Shown in pieces: positions 32,990-44,661 of a stretch of DNA of 64,000 nucleotides. Location of the stretch: assembly GCA_038373865.1 (NCBI GenBank), contig JAXGGA010001699.1:1-64000 (forward strand), read 5' to 3'. Numbering within the stretch: position 1 is the first letter of the stretch; every line of letters begins with the position of its first letter. The position numbers were made by a program, and so were the translations under genes. Below the pieces are notes generated by a model. The model did no database searches and was not told the origin of the DNA. It saw only the letters and a program-made list of their open reading frames with translations. Source of the stretch: Uloborus plumipes. Lineage: Eukaryota > Arthropoda > Arachnida > Araneae > Uloboridae.

Positions 32990-33652
32990 GTAAGGCCCCT
33001 ATATTGACGAGCCGACGCATCAAGATTAAGTTTGACCACTTTGGATCCAGCGCGTTTAAGGGTTGACTTTTCAGGCGAGTTATCGCTTTTGGCAACTTTT
33101 AACGTGAATTTAACCAACGCCTCTTAAATACTAAATGCCTGTAACTTTCTGGTTTTTAGCACAGAGCAAAATTTCATCCTTGGTTCACGACACTGCCATC
33201 TACCAGAGTTCTTCGAGAAAGAGAAATTGACGATTGGTTTATTTCTAAATTTAAATTTAAAAATCAACCAATCAAAAAATTTAATTCGAATATTGTTTGG
33301 ATCCATCGCCAATAGCTGCAAAATGCCCTTGGTTAGCAATACACTGCCATCTACCGGAGTTGTTCAAAAAATTAACGATTGGTTCATTTCTGAATTTAAA
33401 TTTAAAAATTAAACAATCAAAAAATAACAACGGCATTATCGGATTGCCGCAAGGTGGCGCTTAAAGTGGTACCCATTTCGACGGTAGCGAAGCAAATGTT
33501 ATAGGCATTTAGTATTTAGGAGGCGTTGATTTAACAATGCTTGGAAATGTCCCGAAACTTTGCTCTGGTAACTCAACTCCGCAGCAAAGAAAAATGAAAG
33601 TAAAAGTGGTGAAACTTAAGATCGATGCGTCGGCCTGTCTATATAGCGGCTC
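32990..33652. mobile_element. Foldback/MULE-like element with 9-bp TSD
   Basis: The flanks are TAGGGGAAA at 32981-32989 and 33653-33661, a 9-bp duplication. The arms are long imperfect inverted repeats of over 100 bp (GAGCCGACGCATCAAGATTA against GATCGATGCGTCGGCC; CAACGCCTCTTAAATACTAA against TTAGTATTTAGGAGGCG). The centre has two copies of CACTGCCATCTACC (about 33190 and 33344). A 9-bp TSD with long arms is typical of Mutator-like and foldback elements. It inserted into the left terminal repeat of the element that begins at 33655. Confidence 0.72.
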
Positions 33653-34285
33653 TAGGGGAAACGGTATACTTATTGGCCACCATACAGTTATTGGCCGATT
33701 CAACTGTGATACTGAACTACAAGCAACCTTTTGGTTAAAAGATGGTTTAAAAAACATGTAAAGGTAGCATGTTTAATAAGCGTTTAAAATATATGAACGA
33801 GTTTGCGCTAGGTGATTTAAGTCATTTTGTGATTTGTAATTTCGTGGAGCTCTAACAAAAACAGGTCGTTTTCATAAGAAAACGTTAAGACTGTAGATTT
33901 TTTGATGAGACATTTAAAAAGAACTCGATGTATTCACAGCTTTTAAAATCCTATGAGATGTATATCTGTGATGCCTAATAAGTGAGTTTGAGGGGTAAGA
34001 TAATATATTCTTAAAAATTAAAATTTTGCTCTGGCCAATAACTGTCACAATATTTTCAGAAAATTATAGTAATTGGCTACCTATGATGAGAATGCTACTG
34101 ATAACTCTAAATGTTAACAGAAAAACCAGATGAACAGTTTAATGTATGAAATAAGCGCAGGTCTCCAAAAGCCTTTCAAAAAATTTTTGAAAGCGAAATG
34201 ATGAACAAGACAAAAGCACCCAAATATCAGAAGGGAATTTTAAATAATGTATGACCGTTATAAAAAGTTTGGTGCTTTTTTTCAG

Positions 34286-34579
34286 ATTGATCTTTCTCAA
34301 AACAACTCTACCAATACTGAAATACTGACTGCAAGTATTACAACAACAAATGCAAATCATACCAGTGAAGATAGTGTGACAGCAGCAACAATTGATATAA
34401 TTCCTCTGAAAACTCCTCTAAATTTGTATATGCTATCCACTTCAAACGAAACCACCCATTGCAGCAAATTTGTCGATAATTACCAACAAAATGCGTCAAA
34501 AAATAAAAGAAAATTTATAAGTAGGATAGACAAAAAACCGTTCTTCATAATTTCTGAGAGTTTTAGAGCGGCTATTTAA
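34286..34579 (+). pseudogene. Possible transposase C-terminal relic
   Basis: The frame follows TTTTTTTCAG (AG at 34284-34285) and reads IDLSQNNSTNTEILTAS, then TTNANHTSEDSVTAATIDII, KNKRKFISRIDKKPF and ISESFRAAI. A Lys/Glu-rich tail continues in other frames to about 34720. Ser/Thr-rich sequence, then 'KRKFIS..D..PF', then a basic tail resembles the C-terminus of pogo/Tigger-type transposases. No DDE core is present. Recognition is weak. Confidence 0.3.
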
Positions 34580-34799
34580 AAAAAAAAGGAACAAGAAAAA
34601 TCAGCAAAAAGAAGTGTGCAAAAAAAAAAAGAAAAACGGAATGGACAAGCAGCCGTGCGGAAAGAAAATGCTTTAACGAAGACAAAAACAAGTAAGGAGA
34701 ATTTAAAAATAGAAAAAGAAAAAGATGGAGAAATATATTCAATGCTTATAATGTTATAATATACTTCATTTAGGGAAAATATATTCAATTAAGGGCAGA

Positions 34800-34990
34800 A
34801 TACCATCATATAATGGTATAATACTTATAGAATGGCGTAATGTTATAATATATTGGTATAATGGTATAATATATTGGTATAATGGTATAATATAGTGGTA
34901 TAATGGTATAATATAGTGGTATAATGGTATAATATATTCATATAATAGTATACTATATTCATATAAAAGTATAATATATTCATATATATG
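34800..34990. repeat. TA-rich minisatellite, ~20-bp unit
   Basis: GGTATAATGGTATAATATA and variants (TTCATATAATAGTATACTAT) repeat about nine times. The unit is strongly self-complementary. Confidence 0.8.
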
Positions 34991-35293
34991 AATAATCTAG
35001 AATGACATTGAATTTTTTACATGGCTAATTAACTGTATGGTTTCATCGCCAATAACTATGATAAGGTGGCCAATTTCTATCAATTTGACATTTTTGTTTC
35101 TGCGGTTTTTTTTTTTTTTTTTTTCAAATCATATATTTGAAAAAGTGTTTGAAGACAGTATGAGTAGTAAAATACATGAATATAGTATTACATGAAGTAT
35201 TTTTTATTTATGCAGAAATACTTCGTTTATTTTTACTTCAAACATACAAATACGATATCGCTTAAGTGGCCAATAACTATACCGTTTCCCGTA

Positions 35294-36416
35294 CATATCA
35301 TAGCGTCATGAAATTAAAATAGTTTTTTAATGGTTTGTTGTGTTATTAACGCGAGTGAAACCGCTGGACATAGTCATGCCCTAATAAAGGTTTTCGATGT
35401 AACAACTCATATCCATTGTAATGCAAAGGATTTCTCATTTTTTGTTCAAATTTTGCTAATTTTTGGTCAGAGGTAGCCCGTGCCACGACGGATTATGTCG
35501 GAAACAATCCTTGTCTTCGAAGCCTACACTTGCTTTAAAACTCAACAAAATAGAGTTAAAACTTCACATTTTGGGTATAACAGCAGTATTGTTCGTAAAA
35601 AAAGTAGAGCTGATAGAGAAAAGCTCATTTTATATTTTGATTCATCGCTCCAAATGTACAATGAATCAGTTAGTTTTAAACTTCTGGGCCGTCTCCAAAT
35701 GTTGCTCACAAAATTTGAACTATCCCTCAATCATAAGCTTACGGGAAGTTACATCAGAGTGCAAAAAATCTTACAATGACTTTCCATAACCATAGAAAAA
35801 AAATGGTTACTGGTGATCATTCTAAAGATAGATTTTACGACGAAATTGAGATTACCTCGCAAAATTTCGATTCACATTCTAACAGTAATAATGTGGTGTG
35901 CTCTTTCTTTCCCTGATTGATGTCAGCAGGTGTTTTATTTGCTATTAGTGGTAAGTTGAAGATGGAAACTGCTAGTCGAAATATCGATGCATCATACTTA
36001 GAGAAACCACAAAAATAGCTTTCGATCACCACGCTTTGACCAACTGAACTTGTGTCCTGGCGCCAGATTTACGTGGTCTTTACACCATCGACCCATTTTC
36101 GTTAGAAAGTAACGAAAAGGAAAACAGTTTTTATTGTAGTTTGGATAAAAAAGAAAAGTTCTTTTCTTTTGTGTTATGCCCATTGAATAGGAAGCGTGAC
36201 CAGGAAATTATTACAAGTTCATATCGTAATTTAGAACAATAATTTTCCAACGTTAGATTTTTTTTTTCTTTTAGCCAATTTTTATTGCATTCGTTAAATC
36301 ATCTCCAAAAAGAGCAGAATCGGTTAAGCATTTTTCTTTTAACCCCCTCTGGCTGCTTATCCCGCGATTTCCACGGCAACGAAATGTCAGTAATTTATTT
36401 TCTGAAGCATTGACAC
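35294..36416. other. No supported gene
   Basis: Three overlapping frames of 60-108 codons are open at 35463-35789, which could mark decayed coding sequence, but none has a recognisable motif. A minus-strand frame at 35998-36183 (CKDHVNLAPGHKFSW) is likewise unassigned. Confidence 0.35.
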
Positions 36417-37118
36417 CAGTGGTTCCCAACCTGGAGGCGATTTGGCTCCTCAAAAGGGCGGTAAATTTTTAAGGGGCAATAGGAGAGGGCGATTGGAATT
36501 TAGAAGAGAAAACAATAGTAATAAAAGGGTAGCAAAAACCTAAATTGTAAACATTTAAGAAACTGGTTGTTCAGGCTTCAGACAATGAATCACAAATTGA
36601 AAAAGAAACAAATTAAAGTTCAAGAATCTTTCTAATCTAAAGTTCTTCTTGTACCTGGGATAAACTTTAAGTATTTTGTCATTCATTGTCAATTTTATGA
36701 ATTTTCAGATTTTTAATTTGTTTTCCCTCAAATTTTTAGTTTCAATGATTTTAATTCCCCGAGATTCCAATGTTTTAAAGAAAAAAAAATCCTAAAAAAT
36801 GTACTTCTGTTTTTGAAAAGTACGTAGATGATCTTAGTTAAATGTTACCCTTCAAATGCTTATCAGTTCGCTTTGTGAATGAAAAAAAAAGGTATTTTAT
36901 TTATTTATTAATATTTTTAGCTTAAAAGTGATTGGTTACCATTGCTTTATTGCGTACATTTTACTTCAAATTAAAGCTTGGTAATTCTAATTTTAATCTC
37001 ATCGCGACGTTCACTTGCGCCAACTCACAGTTTTTTCCGGAAAGAAAGGGGGGGAGGCGATAGGTGTCAGTCAGCATCTTGAAGGGGGCGATGAGATCTA
37101 AAAGGTTGGGAAACACTG
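36417..37118. mobile_element. Non-autonomous hAT element
   Basis: Ends CAGTGGTTCCCAACCT and, reversed, CAGTGTTTCCCAACCT lie between ATTGACAC (36409-36416) and ATTTACAC (37119-37126), an 8-bp TSD with one mismatch. There is no transposase frame in its 702 bp. Termini of the CAGTGGTTCCCAAC type with 8-bp TSDs are widespread in animal hAT families. Confidence 0.88.
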
Positions 37119-37126
37119 ATTTACAC

Positions 37127-37932
37127 TGATCGCTCGGCTATTTTATAAAGCCCGAAACCTCCTAATTTAATAAAGGAAGGATTTCGCCGCGAAAGTGTGT
37201 TGTTTGCAGCTGAAAAAAAATTGAAAAAAAAGTCACGTTACTTGAATTTGGTGGAAAGAACATGTAGTAGAACTTTTTCTTGAACCTAGTCATAAGATTT
37301 ATCATATTTAAGCAAATTTCTAACGTAATTTGTGTGAATTTAGTACATGAATTTCATGTTTGTTTTTCAAACGTAAAAAAATTCTCAAATTTTTAAACGA
37401 CTCCGTTTAGAACATTGAGCAGTTAGGGGGGGGAAGTAAATACATCTTATCGTAATTTCAAGCACTTATTATTAGAAGTTTCCATAACTTCTTCTTTTTT
37501 CAAAGATTTAAAAACGCAGTACAACTCAAGAATTATCAGTGGTGAAGATAACGTTTGTCAAGATCTGCTGAAAGTAAAAGCAGTGATGTTTAGAAAAATT
37601 CCGAATTTCCCAAGATCTATGAGTTATTTGCAACGATTGCAATATTTGGATTCAATACAGTAGCATATGCGCAATCATTAGCCATTGAAATACCACATTT
37701 GTTATCTTAACATAATCAGCTCACGATAAATTTGGTTAATTTTTATCGATCTTGAGAAATGTCAAACTTTCGCTTTCTTTTTTAGCGAAGTTCTGTAGAA
37801 ATTTTCAAGTACAGGATGCTTACGAAGTCTTGCACTGATAAAAAAATAATTAAACAAAAAAGACTATAGTTCATATTCAAGATAATTCTTTTTTGTTTTT
37901 GATCCTCATCTAGAATGGTTTTTTTTTTTCAG
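37127..37932. other. Non-coding stretch
   Basis: Nothing recognisable beyond AT-rich sequence. It ends in a T-rich tract and CAG at about 37930-37932, the possible acceptor of the next candidate exon. Confidence 0.4.
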
Positions 37933-38222
37933 AACATTAATACACTTCTGCGTTTGCACATTTCGTAACTCGGAGAAGATTTTGATGATTTTCAACTTCG
38001 CGCCAAGCCCTAATGCAGCCAAACATTACTCTCTGAGGAGAAGGCTGGATCATAACAGTCCTTATATGGATAAAACTGTCATGAAAAAAATCGCAATATG
38101 TGTTAAAGCTAATGTTCTAAGAAATGTTGATCCTCAGAACCTAGGAGTTTTCTTTCATCAGATGCCATTTTTAGTTTTCGATGCAAACGCCACCTATATG
38201 CAGGAACGTCATTTCAAGTTTG
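37933..38222 (+). CDS. Candidate exon, unknown protein
   Basis: After the T-rich tract and CAG, one frame stays open through CVCTFRNSEKILMIFNFAPS, NAAKHYSLRRRLDHNSPYMD, KTVMKKIAICVKAN and DPQNLGVFFHQMPF before running into a G-rich repeat at about 38225. No domain is recognised and no donor was identified. It may be chance. Confidence 0.22.
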
Positions 38223-38375
38223 TCCGGGAGGGGGGGGGGGCAAATCGTAAAAACACAATACAATTTCATCAGAAAACAACAAAAACCACTCCCACTTATA
38301 TGTAAATACATTGATTTCTCAAAGTCAGGGGGGGGGGCAATTGACCTCCCCTAACTGACGGGCCTGCCTATATGC
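38215..38375. repeat. G-rich dispersed repeat, copy 1
   Basis: It shares CAATTTCATC, AAAACCACTCCCACTTATAT and TTGATTTCTCAAAGTCAGGG with 39280-39445. Long G runs and CTxAxTGACGGG near the end suggest a small MITE family, but the ends are not sharp here. Confidence 0.55.
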
Positions 38376-39276
38376 CTTTCACTCTAATACAGTGCCAATG
38401 GAATTAAAATCTCAATGAGCAAAGGATTAAAATTAAAACAGAGTCACGATAGGAGCCAGCTTATTAGATCATCGGTTAAAAGAATATCCCGCTGTACGTG
38501 ATTACATAACTCTCTATCTTTATGTTTCCAATGAGTGAGCGACATTTTTAGAAACGCAATCAACTGTCGTATTAAATGCTTTCTTGAACCACAACTTGAT
38601 GTCTTCATTATTTCAAAAAAAAAAAAAGAAATGTTTTGCTTTCACGGTTAGTCATATTGACTATTAAGTCTGCCGTTTTGGTCAGCTGAAACGTTTGACG
38701 TTTTGCATGCTAAATGCAAGCACGCAATGCATGGTATTGAAACATATGATTCATTTTTTTTTTTTTTTTTTTACATCATGCAGTTAGCTAATATTCATTT
38801 GTTCATGTAACAATCATTCGCTTGAACAAGAAATTAGTTTTTAAGAACTTTAACCGCAATTAGAAAATTTCTGTTTGAATTTCAGAAATGCTTTTAGCAA
38901 GCAATTAAAATTTTGTGATTAGATTCTATACTAGAAACGATGTTTTTATAAACTTAGTAGCAGGAATTGCGATTGCTCTGGTTCGCTTCCGCGTTTTCTA
39001 AAAAAAAAAACTTAATATAGAATGTTTTACTTATTCATATACATTTCTAAATTGTAAGTAAGAAAATATAAAATTTTATGCTTTTTCTTACCACTAACTC
39101 GAACAAATTACGAGCTGACGTATAAACGATACAATAAATAGTGACACATCATGAAAGTTTATAATTTAAAAGGAAACGCTTTAAAGTTTAACTACACACC
39201 ATTAATTTAGACTAAGAAAACTAATGAATGTATTTTAAATATTATAAGCGTATTGCAGCATTTAATAGTAAATTCA
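38376..39276. other. AT-rich non-coding stretch
   Basis: Poly-A (about 38616) and poly-T (about 38756) runs only. No gene is supported. Confidence 0.45.
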
Positions 39277-39445
39277 GGGACGTCATAGCAAGTTTTTCCG
39301 GGGAGGGGGGGTAAAGGGTGAAAACTGAGTGCAATTTCATCGGAAATCAGCAAAAACCACGCCCACTTGTATGTAAATATATTGATTTCTCAAAGTCAGG
39401 GGGCAGTTGGCCCCCCTGCCCCCCTAAATGACGGGTTTGAGTAAA
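39277..39445. repeat. G-rich dispersed repeat, copy 2
   Basis: CAGGGACGTCATAGC opens it and CCTAAATGACGGGTTTG closes it, roughly inverted. The interior matches copy 1 at 38215-38375. Confidence 0.6.
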
Positions 39446-39461
39446 TTAGTCAAAGGTAGTA

Positions 39462-39637
39462 CAGTCGACGCTCGTTATAACGACCACTCGTTACAAAGAC
39501 CATCCTAATATAACGACCGGTGAGAAAACTCCCAACTGTATCCCAACTTACTCTATGTTCTACCTCTTATAGCGACCACTCGTTATAAAGACCGTTTTCT
39601 GTAGGACGGAGACGGTTGTTATATCGAGCGTCGACTG
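39462..39637 (+). mobile_element. 176-bp pogo-like MITE, copy 1
   Basis: Ends CAGTCGACGCTCGTTATAAC and, reversed, CAGTCGACGCTCGATATAAC lie between TA at 39460-39461 and 39638-39639. Copy 2 at 40099-40274 is the same length in opposite orientation. Confidence 0.92.
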
Positions 39638-39767
39638 TATTGTTTAAAACCTTAGTTTCCTCCAATGCTGTTTTTTCGCATTTCTTTTTTTGCTATCTGT
39701 CACTCTGTCGCCATTTAACGATGTATTTTATTACACGCAAGGTTTATCCAAGCGATTCGAAACTATT

Positions 39768-40033
39768 TCATAACTGAAGGGATTGGGAGAGGAAGAAGTT
39801 ATGTGACAAAACAGAAATTGCGAGTAATTGAAATTCAAAGTCTTATTGTTGCAGTTGTCGCAACTTTTTTATTTTCTGGTTTTGTCGTTAGTTTGCGTAT
39901 GAAATTGGTCTAATGACACCTACTTTTTAATGCACCAAGTTTCATTTGCTTACCAGTATCCATTGCTTACCATTGTCCAGAATGTTTATTTTTTTAAATG
40001 TAACATAGCCCCTTCATCCTCCAAGCCCATTAA
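39768..40033 (+). mobile_element. ~265-bp MITE, copy 1
   Basis: It matches 52867-53131: GAAATTGGTCTAATGACACC, ATGCACCAAGTTT, TATCCATTGCTTACCATT and CATAGCCCCTTCATCCTCCA are shared. The family has imperfect inverted ends of about 37 bp around GATGAAGGGG. The superfamily is unknown. Confidence 0.75.
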
Positions 40034-40098
40034 TTATTCGTTGTTCGGTCATTTTATACCGCATTTTATCGGCGTTGTCTTAAGGGTAGATTAAAATA

Positions 40099-40274
40099 CA
40101 GTCGACGTTCGATATAACGACCGTCTCCGTTCTACAGAAAACGGTCTTTATAATGGATGGTCGCTATAAGAGGTAGAACATAGAGTATATTGGGATAGAG
40201 TTGGGGGTTTTTTCACCGGTCGTTATATTAGGACGGTCTTTGTAACGAGTGGTCGTTATAACGAGCGTTGACTG
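40099..40274 (-). mobile_element. 176-bp pogo-like MITE, copy 2 (inverted)
   Basis: It has the same terminal family (CAGTCGACGTTCGATATAAC) between TA at 40097-40098 and 40275-40276, with its interior reversed relative to copy 1. The two copies lie 461 bp apart head to head and could form a hairpin. Confidence 0.92.
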
Positions 40275-40586
40275 TAGCAGGTTTTACCGCGCATTATATT
40301 AAAAACTGATAAAAAAGCATATTTTTAAATCGGGATTTAAGAATTGATGGATTACAAATGAACTTAAGAGGAATTATATTTGATGAGCAAAGACTATATA
40401 CTTAAAAGTTTTCTTTTCACATGTAGACACACAATAAATGCATTTTTCACAACCCTTTAGAAGGATAGATCTCCGAAAGTTAATATTTTAAAAAGCAAAA
40501 AACAAACAAACTGCGCCATTTTTAAGGTAACCTTTTCGCAATTATATCAATAATCTAAAAACTGTTCTTTTGAATGCAAGGAAATA

Positions 40587-40761
40587 CTTTCGGCTCCGCT
40601 TAAACGAATACTGTCGGTTCCAAGAAATATTGTTCGATTAAGCGGGGTATTTGTTTAAGCGGGGATCTTTAACATTGCGTCTATGGCATCGGTTCCGGGG
40701 AGATTTATTCGTATAAGCGAAGTATTCGTTTATCCGTTACCCGATTAAGCGGGGCCAACAG
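40587..40761. mobile_element. Short pogo-like MITE
   Basis: CTTTCGGCTCCGCTTAAACG on the left and, reversed, CTGTTGGCCCCGCTTAATCG on the right, with several AAGCGGGG words inside. TA precedes the left end; the right TA is lost. Confidence 0.65.
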
Positions 40762-41206
40762 TTCGTCCATTTCAAAGTACCAACGTTATATACGAAGCTC
40801 TCCACATGCTTCGCAGATGGGAAAAAATATTTTTAAAGAAATACTATTAAATAAAAAATAACAATAATAAATCCCTACTCAAATAAATCACAGATAAAAA
40901 CACTCTCGATCAAGTCATCTTTCAAAAAAAGTCGAAATAGGTACACCTGTTACGAATCTACAATGCTACAAGCAGATACACACACGCACACAACGTGCAA
41001 GTTAAGCTTATAACTATCCTCTCTCTTTTTGTGTGTGTGTGTCTAGCTTTAAAATGTCGTACTCGTGTCTCAATCTCTCACAGAAAAATATATTTTTTTT
41101 TTCCAAATATAATCAATTTCAAATACAAATTGCCTGGCTTTTCAATTGAATAAATTTTTATGTACTTCACATATCGTCATTTGGAGATGGTTCTTAACCA
41201 ATCAGT
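40762..41206. other. Non-coding stretch
   Basis: It contains CA/CG-rich (about 40978-40992) and (GT)n (41030-41041) simple repeats. No gene is seen. Confidence 0.5.
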
Positions 41207-41900
41207 TTTCAGAAAAATCCTTTTAACCCATTTTCAAAGAAGCACAATAAACTCAAAATTTAGCTGGTTAATTTTCCGGACTGATGGTTTGCAGAATGCA
41301 GTTGCTGATTACCTAGAAGTGGATAAACTTGTTAGTCTTACTGGCTCACTCAAAGATCACCCTTCATTAGGTAGCTCCTAATAGGTTTCATAACAGTTTT
41401 AAAATAAAATACTTTCTCTGCGCGTCCGAAGTTCACAATCTCATTAGCAAATAAATTGCCCAAATTATTTCAAATGATTTATGTTTCATTTATGTGGTAG
41501 AAAATAACTTACAGATTACTTTCTAAAACAGTCATCATCGGGTAGCTTAAACCTGGAAAAAGTTTTCCTCAAAAGGCAAATGAACTTGTCGAACTTTCAC
41601 CATCGAGGATTCCAACCATGACCTCTAGGGCAAACTTCACCTCCAGTTTGTCTTCGACACCAATTCACCAAGAACAAGGTGAAGGTCACGCTTTTATTGC
41701 TGGAACGTCTGATGGCAAAGCAGCGTAAAATGAAACATCAAAGCTGTAACTCACGCCTGGTAACTATCGGCTCTCTGTTTCGAATAGGCTATTATGAAAA
41801 GGAAAGCCACAAACGATCTTTTAATTACCTCAAGAAGAGTAAAAGCGGTGGTAGTGGTTTTGTAGGGTGTTCTCCCAGGAAACTTTTTTGAAAGATGACT
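41207..41900 (+). other. Possible decayed or alternative exons
   Basis: Two G+C-richer open segments follow possible acceptors. One (about 41250-41379) reads FRTDGLQNAVADYLEVDKLV, then SLTGSLKDHPSLGSS and a stop. The other begins after TAAAACAG (AG at 41530-41531) with two frames open: SSSGSLNLEKVFLKRQM to a stop at about 41621, or PGKSFPQKANELVELSPSRI continuing to a stop at about 41729. The peptides look protein-like but match no family I know, and the correct frame cannot be chosen. Confidence 0.3.
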
Positions 41901-43970
41901 AATAGCAAAAAGGGGATTCTTTCTCAAGCGCTTTCTATGTTTAGGGATAAATAGCGTTTACATAAGAATGGGTTTTAGATCAGTGCTCTTTACCCTTTTT
42001 TAGGCCACCGATTCTATTCAGGAATGGAATTTTTTTTCGGGGCCGACACCAGACCTTAGTTTCGGGGAGGGTTTTACCAAACCTATCTCTCGTGAAATCT
42101 ATAAAGTCAATAAAATTTGATTTCACGTTCTATATGTTCCGTTGATTTTTGTTACAATAGATGCAAAAGGGTATAAACATGAAAAATGTTTTTAAAGAAT
42201 GACTCATGTTTTCAATGATGAAAAATAAAAAAATCTGAATGGATGAGTTTGCTCATATACGCGCATTTATGGGAGTACTTTTAAAATTTCTATCTTAAGA
42301 CACTTTCGGATGTGTTAAAAAAAGAGCTTGGATATTACAAATTTGAAGAATTTTAGTGTGTTTTTTTTTAGTGGTATTAAAAATTCGAAGGGAAAGGTGT
42401 ATTGTTCAGAAATTATGCTTGCAAAACTACAATAAAAATAAATGCTGCAGAAAAATCACTTGATTTTACAGTTATTCAATAATGTCAATTTCATTTTTCA
42501 AATACAGTTTCAAAGTAAATAAAGAAATGAAAATAAAATAGCAAAGTTATTTTTTTCAGCGAGAAACTATGGAAAGCATTTTTGCAATAGTTTTAAAAAT
42601 TTTTAAAGGGGTTTTGATTTTCGTGTTATGTATATTTAAATAAATGCGACTAAAACAGTACCGATAGTGTACATACAATTACACAAAAATCATGTAAACA
42701 TTATAAACGTTTGAGTGCAAAAGACCAATTCTTGTGAAGGATAAAGCCTTACCAATTATGAAAATTTGAGTTTTTTTGCAGCATTAAAAATCGTCTGAGC
42801 AATAATAATGAAACAAATACCAAATAAAATGAATAAAATTGTTTTATTGCTACATCTTTTGTTTATCGTCTGCAAATTGAAGCTTATATTTATTAATACA
42901 GAAATGTCGAATTTAAACGCCATTGCTATAGTTCGAAGAAAGTAAACAGATGGATGAATATCGTCCCGATTTTAAAGGCGAGACGGATGCCATCCGACAC
43001 GAATGGGACGACAAATGACAGCGTTCGGTCGGAGACGGCACAATCGTCCTGGAATCGAGAGATGGAAAAGCGCATAGCATATTTTATTGCATTTTGCGTG
43101 CTCCAATGTCGGATGACGACAATCGCTTACGATTTATCGTTGCCGTGTCGGTAAGTGGAAAAGCGCCCTTAGGGTTAAGCAATATCGTACTCAAAAATAC
43201 CATTGTATCTATCTCAGCAAAATAATAAAGTGTACATAATATTTTTCATACCTGCGTATTTATTGCTCAATAACCATCAAACAACACGACATCATTATGA
43301 TAAAATATTAAATAAATACACCTACTTACCAGCTGGGTATCAGAATTGACGCTTTATCAAAATTTTAGGTTAAATTTAGCCTTCAACAATAAGTTCAGTC
43401 GTATCATCAAGCACCCATGAATGCAATGACATTTTGTAAACAAAATTATTATTTATCATACTGCTTACTCATAAAAATATCTTCCAGTCCTTAACCACTT
43501 AGTTTTTGAGAAAGTAATCATCAAACAGCGTAATTAATGAATGAAGTGATCTAACGTGTGTAAGATTACCATCTGTCTTCGACTTGGTGTGTGCTTGATT
43601 ACAAACAGTCCGCTTAAAACTTCTCTTCAACTATTACAACTAGCACAAGACAGAATCACAACAGACAAAACAAAATTCCTTGTGAGGAGAGGGGATCGAA
43701 TCTTCTAGCACACCAAATATGCCAACAAGCGAGTCCACTCCGTTGCGAAAGGCCTATTCTAACATTTTGCGCAACATTAGTGCGATGTTAACTTATAAGA
43801 AATCGAACTCAATTTGGCGTAAAAGTTTCACACTGAATCTTTTTTTTTTCAGTCCATCACCTTTTTTTCTGTTGCAACCGTTGTGTATATTTTTGGATCC
43901 GGTGGACGGTTTACTGTACAATGCTTAGCGATTGGAAAGCACCCGTGGATCGAAATTGATCAAAAATCAT
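41901..43970. other. Mostly AT-rich non-coding stretch
   Basis: A G+C-richer island at 42940-43160 has a 66-codon ATG frame (42954-43154) full of CG dinucleotides and ends in GGTAAGTGGAAAAGCGCCCT. It may be part of a dispersed repeat and not a gene. The rest shows nothing recognisable. Confidence 0.35.
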
Positions 43971-43974
43971 TTAA

Positions 43975-44456
43975 CCCTTTTTAAGGCAGTGGTAAATATC
44001 TTTCCACCACGCTAGAACTTAAAACGCACTAGAAACACACAGAAGTTTTATGTACAACATGTAATATTCCATTGTGAGCGGCTCCATGTTTATGCTGTTC
44101 TGTTAGATAAACTAAAAGTATTTCTGGTGATTTACATTGTATTTAGTTTTTCTATCACTCATTTAATGCGTAACTAAAAAATTTGTAATTTTGAAATAAC
44201 TAATAACGAATAGTTTTACAAAAATGCGCATTTACTTGTAAAAATGATTTATATTTTACAGTTTTGCTATTGAATAAGTCAGTAAAATGTCATTGCTTGT
44301 TTCAGGTGGCGGTTAACTTTACCCACGCCCTTAAAAACAATAGCCACAACAACAAAATTTTAAAAATCCTTTCTTTGGTCATAAATGTGCTAAATTTTTT
44401 TAATTATAGTGTAAAATGTAAATTCTGGAGAAAAATGGCTTATGCCCGTTAAAGGG
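43975..44456. mobile_element. piggyBac-type MITE
   Basis: TTAA at 43971-43974 and 44457-44460 flank ends CCCTTTTTAAGGCAG and, reversed, CCCTTTAACGGGCATAAG. There is no transposase in its 482 bp. Confidence 0.75.
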
Positions 44457-44601
44457 TTAAGGTATTGGTCACCTGCTCGGAGAGGCATTGGATACGTCAC
44501 AAGAGAGCAGGGTGAATCGAAAAGCCTTTTTTGTTTGAAGTTAAAAATACAAGACAACGTGTCTACAAGTACAAATAAAAGGTTAAAATAGAGTTAGAAA
44601 A

Positions 44602-44661
44602 CTCTAGCAGATAGCTATTTCGGGGCTATTGTGAATGAAGCCCCATCATCAGTGCAAAAAG
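44602..44661 (-). ncRNA. Hammerhead ribozyme motif, left arm
   Basis: This is the inverted counterpart of the motif at 47217-47276. On the minus strand CTGATGA is 44652-44646, GAAA is 44621-44618, the palindromic helix III ATAGCTAT is 44618-44611, and the predicted cleavage follows C at 44610. One base in the loop of helix II differs from the right-arm copy; the core is unchanged. Confidence 0.72.

Larger units (their letters stand above)
33655..35291. mobile_element. TA-flanked element with repeated GGCCAATAACT motif
   Basis: The inverted ends are GGGAAACGGTATACTTATTG continuing to GGCC (33656-33678), and its counterpart at 35268-35290 with one mismatch. TA flanks lie at 33653-33654 and 35292-35293. 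The motif AGTTATTGGCC or its complement recurs at 33686, 34033, 35047 and 35268. A ~20-bp minisatellite lies at 34800-34990. The coding-like frame at 34286-34579 may be a relic of its transposase. The TA target suggests the Tc1/mariner/pogo group, but the termini do not start CAGT. Confidence 0.65.
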
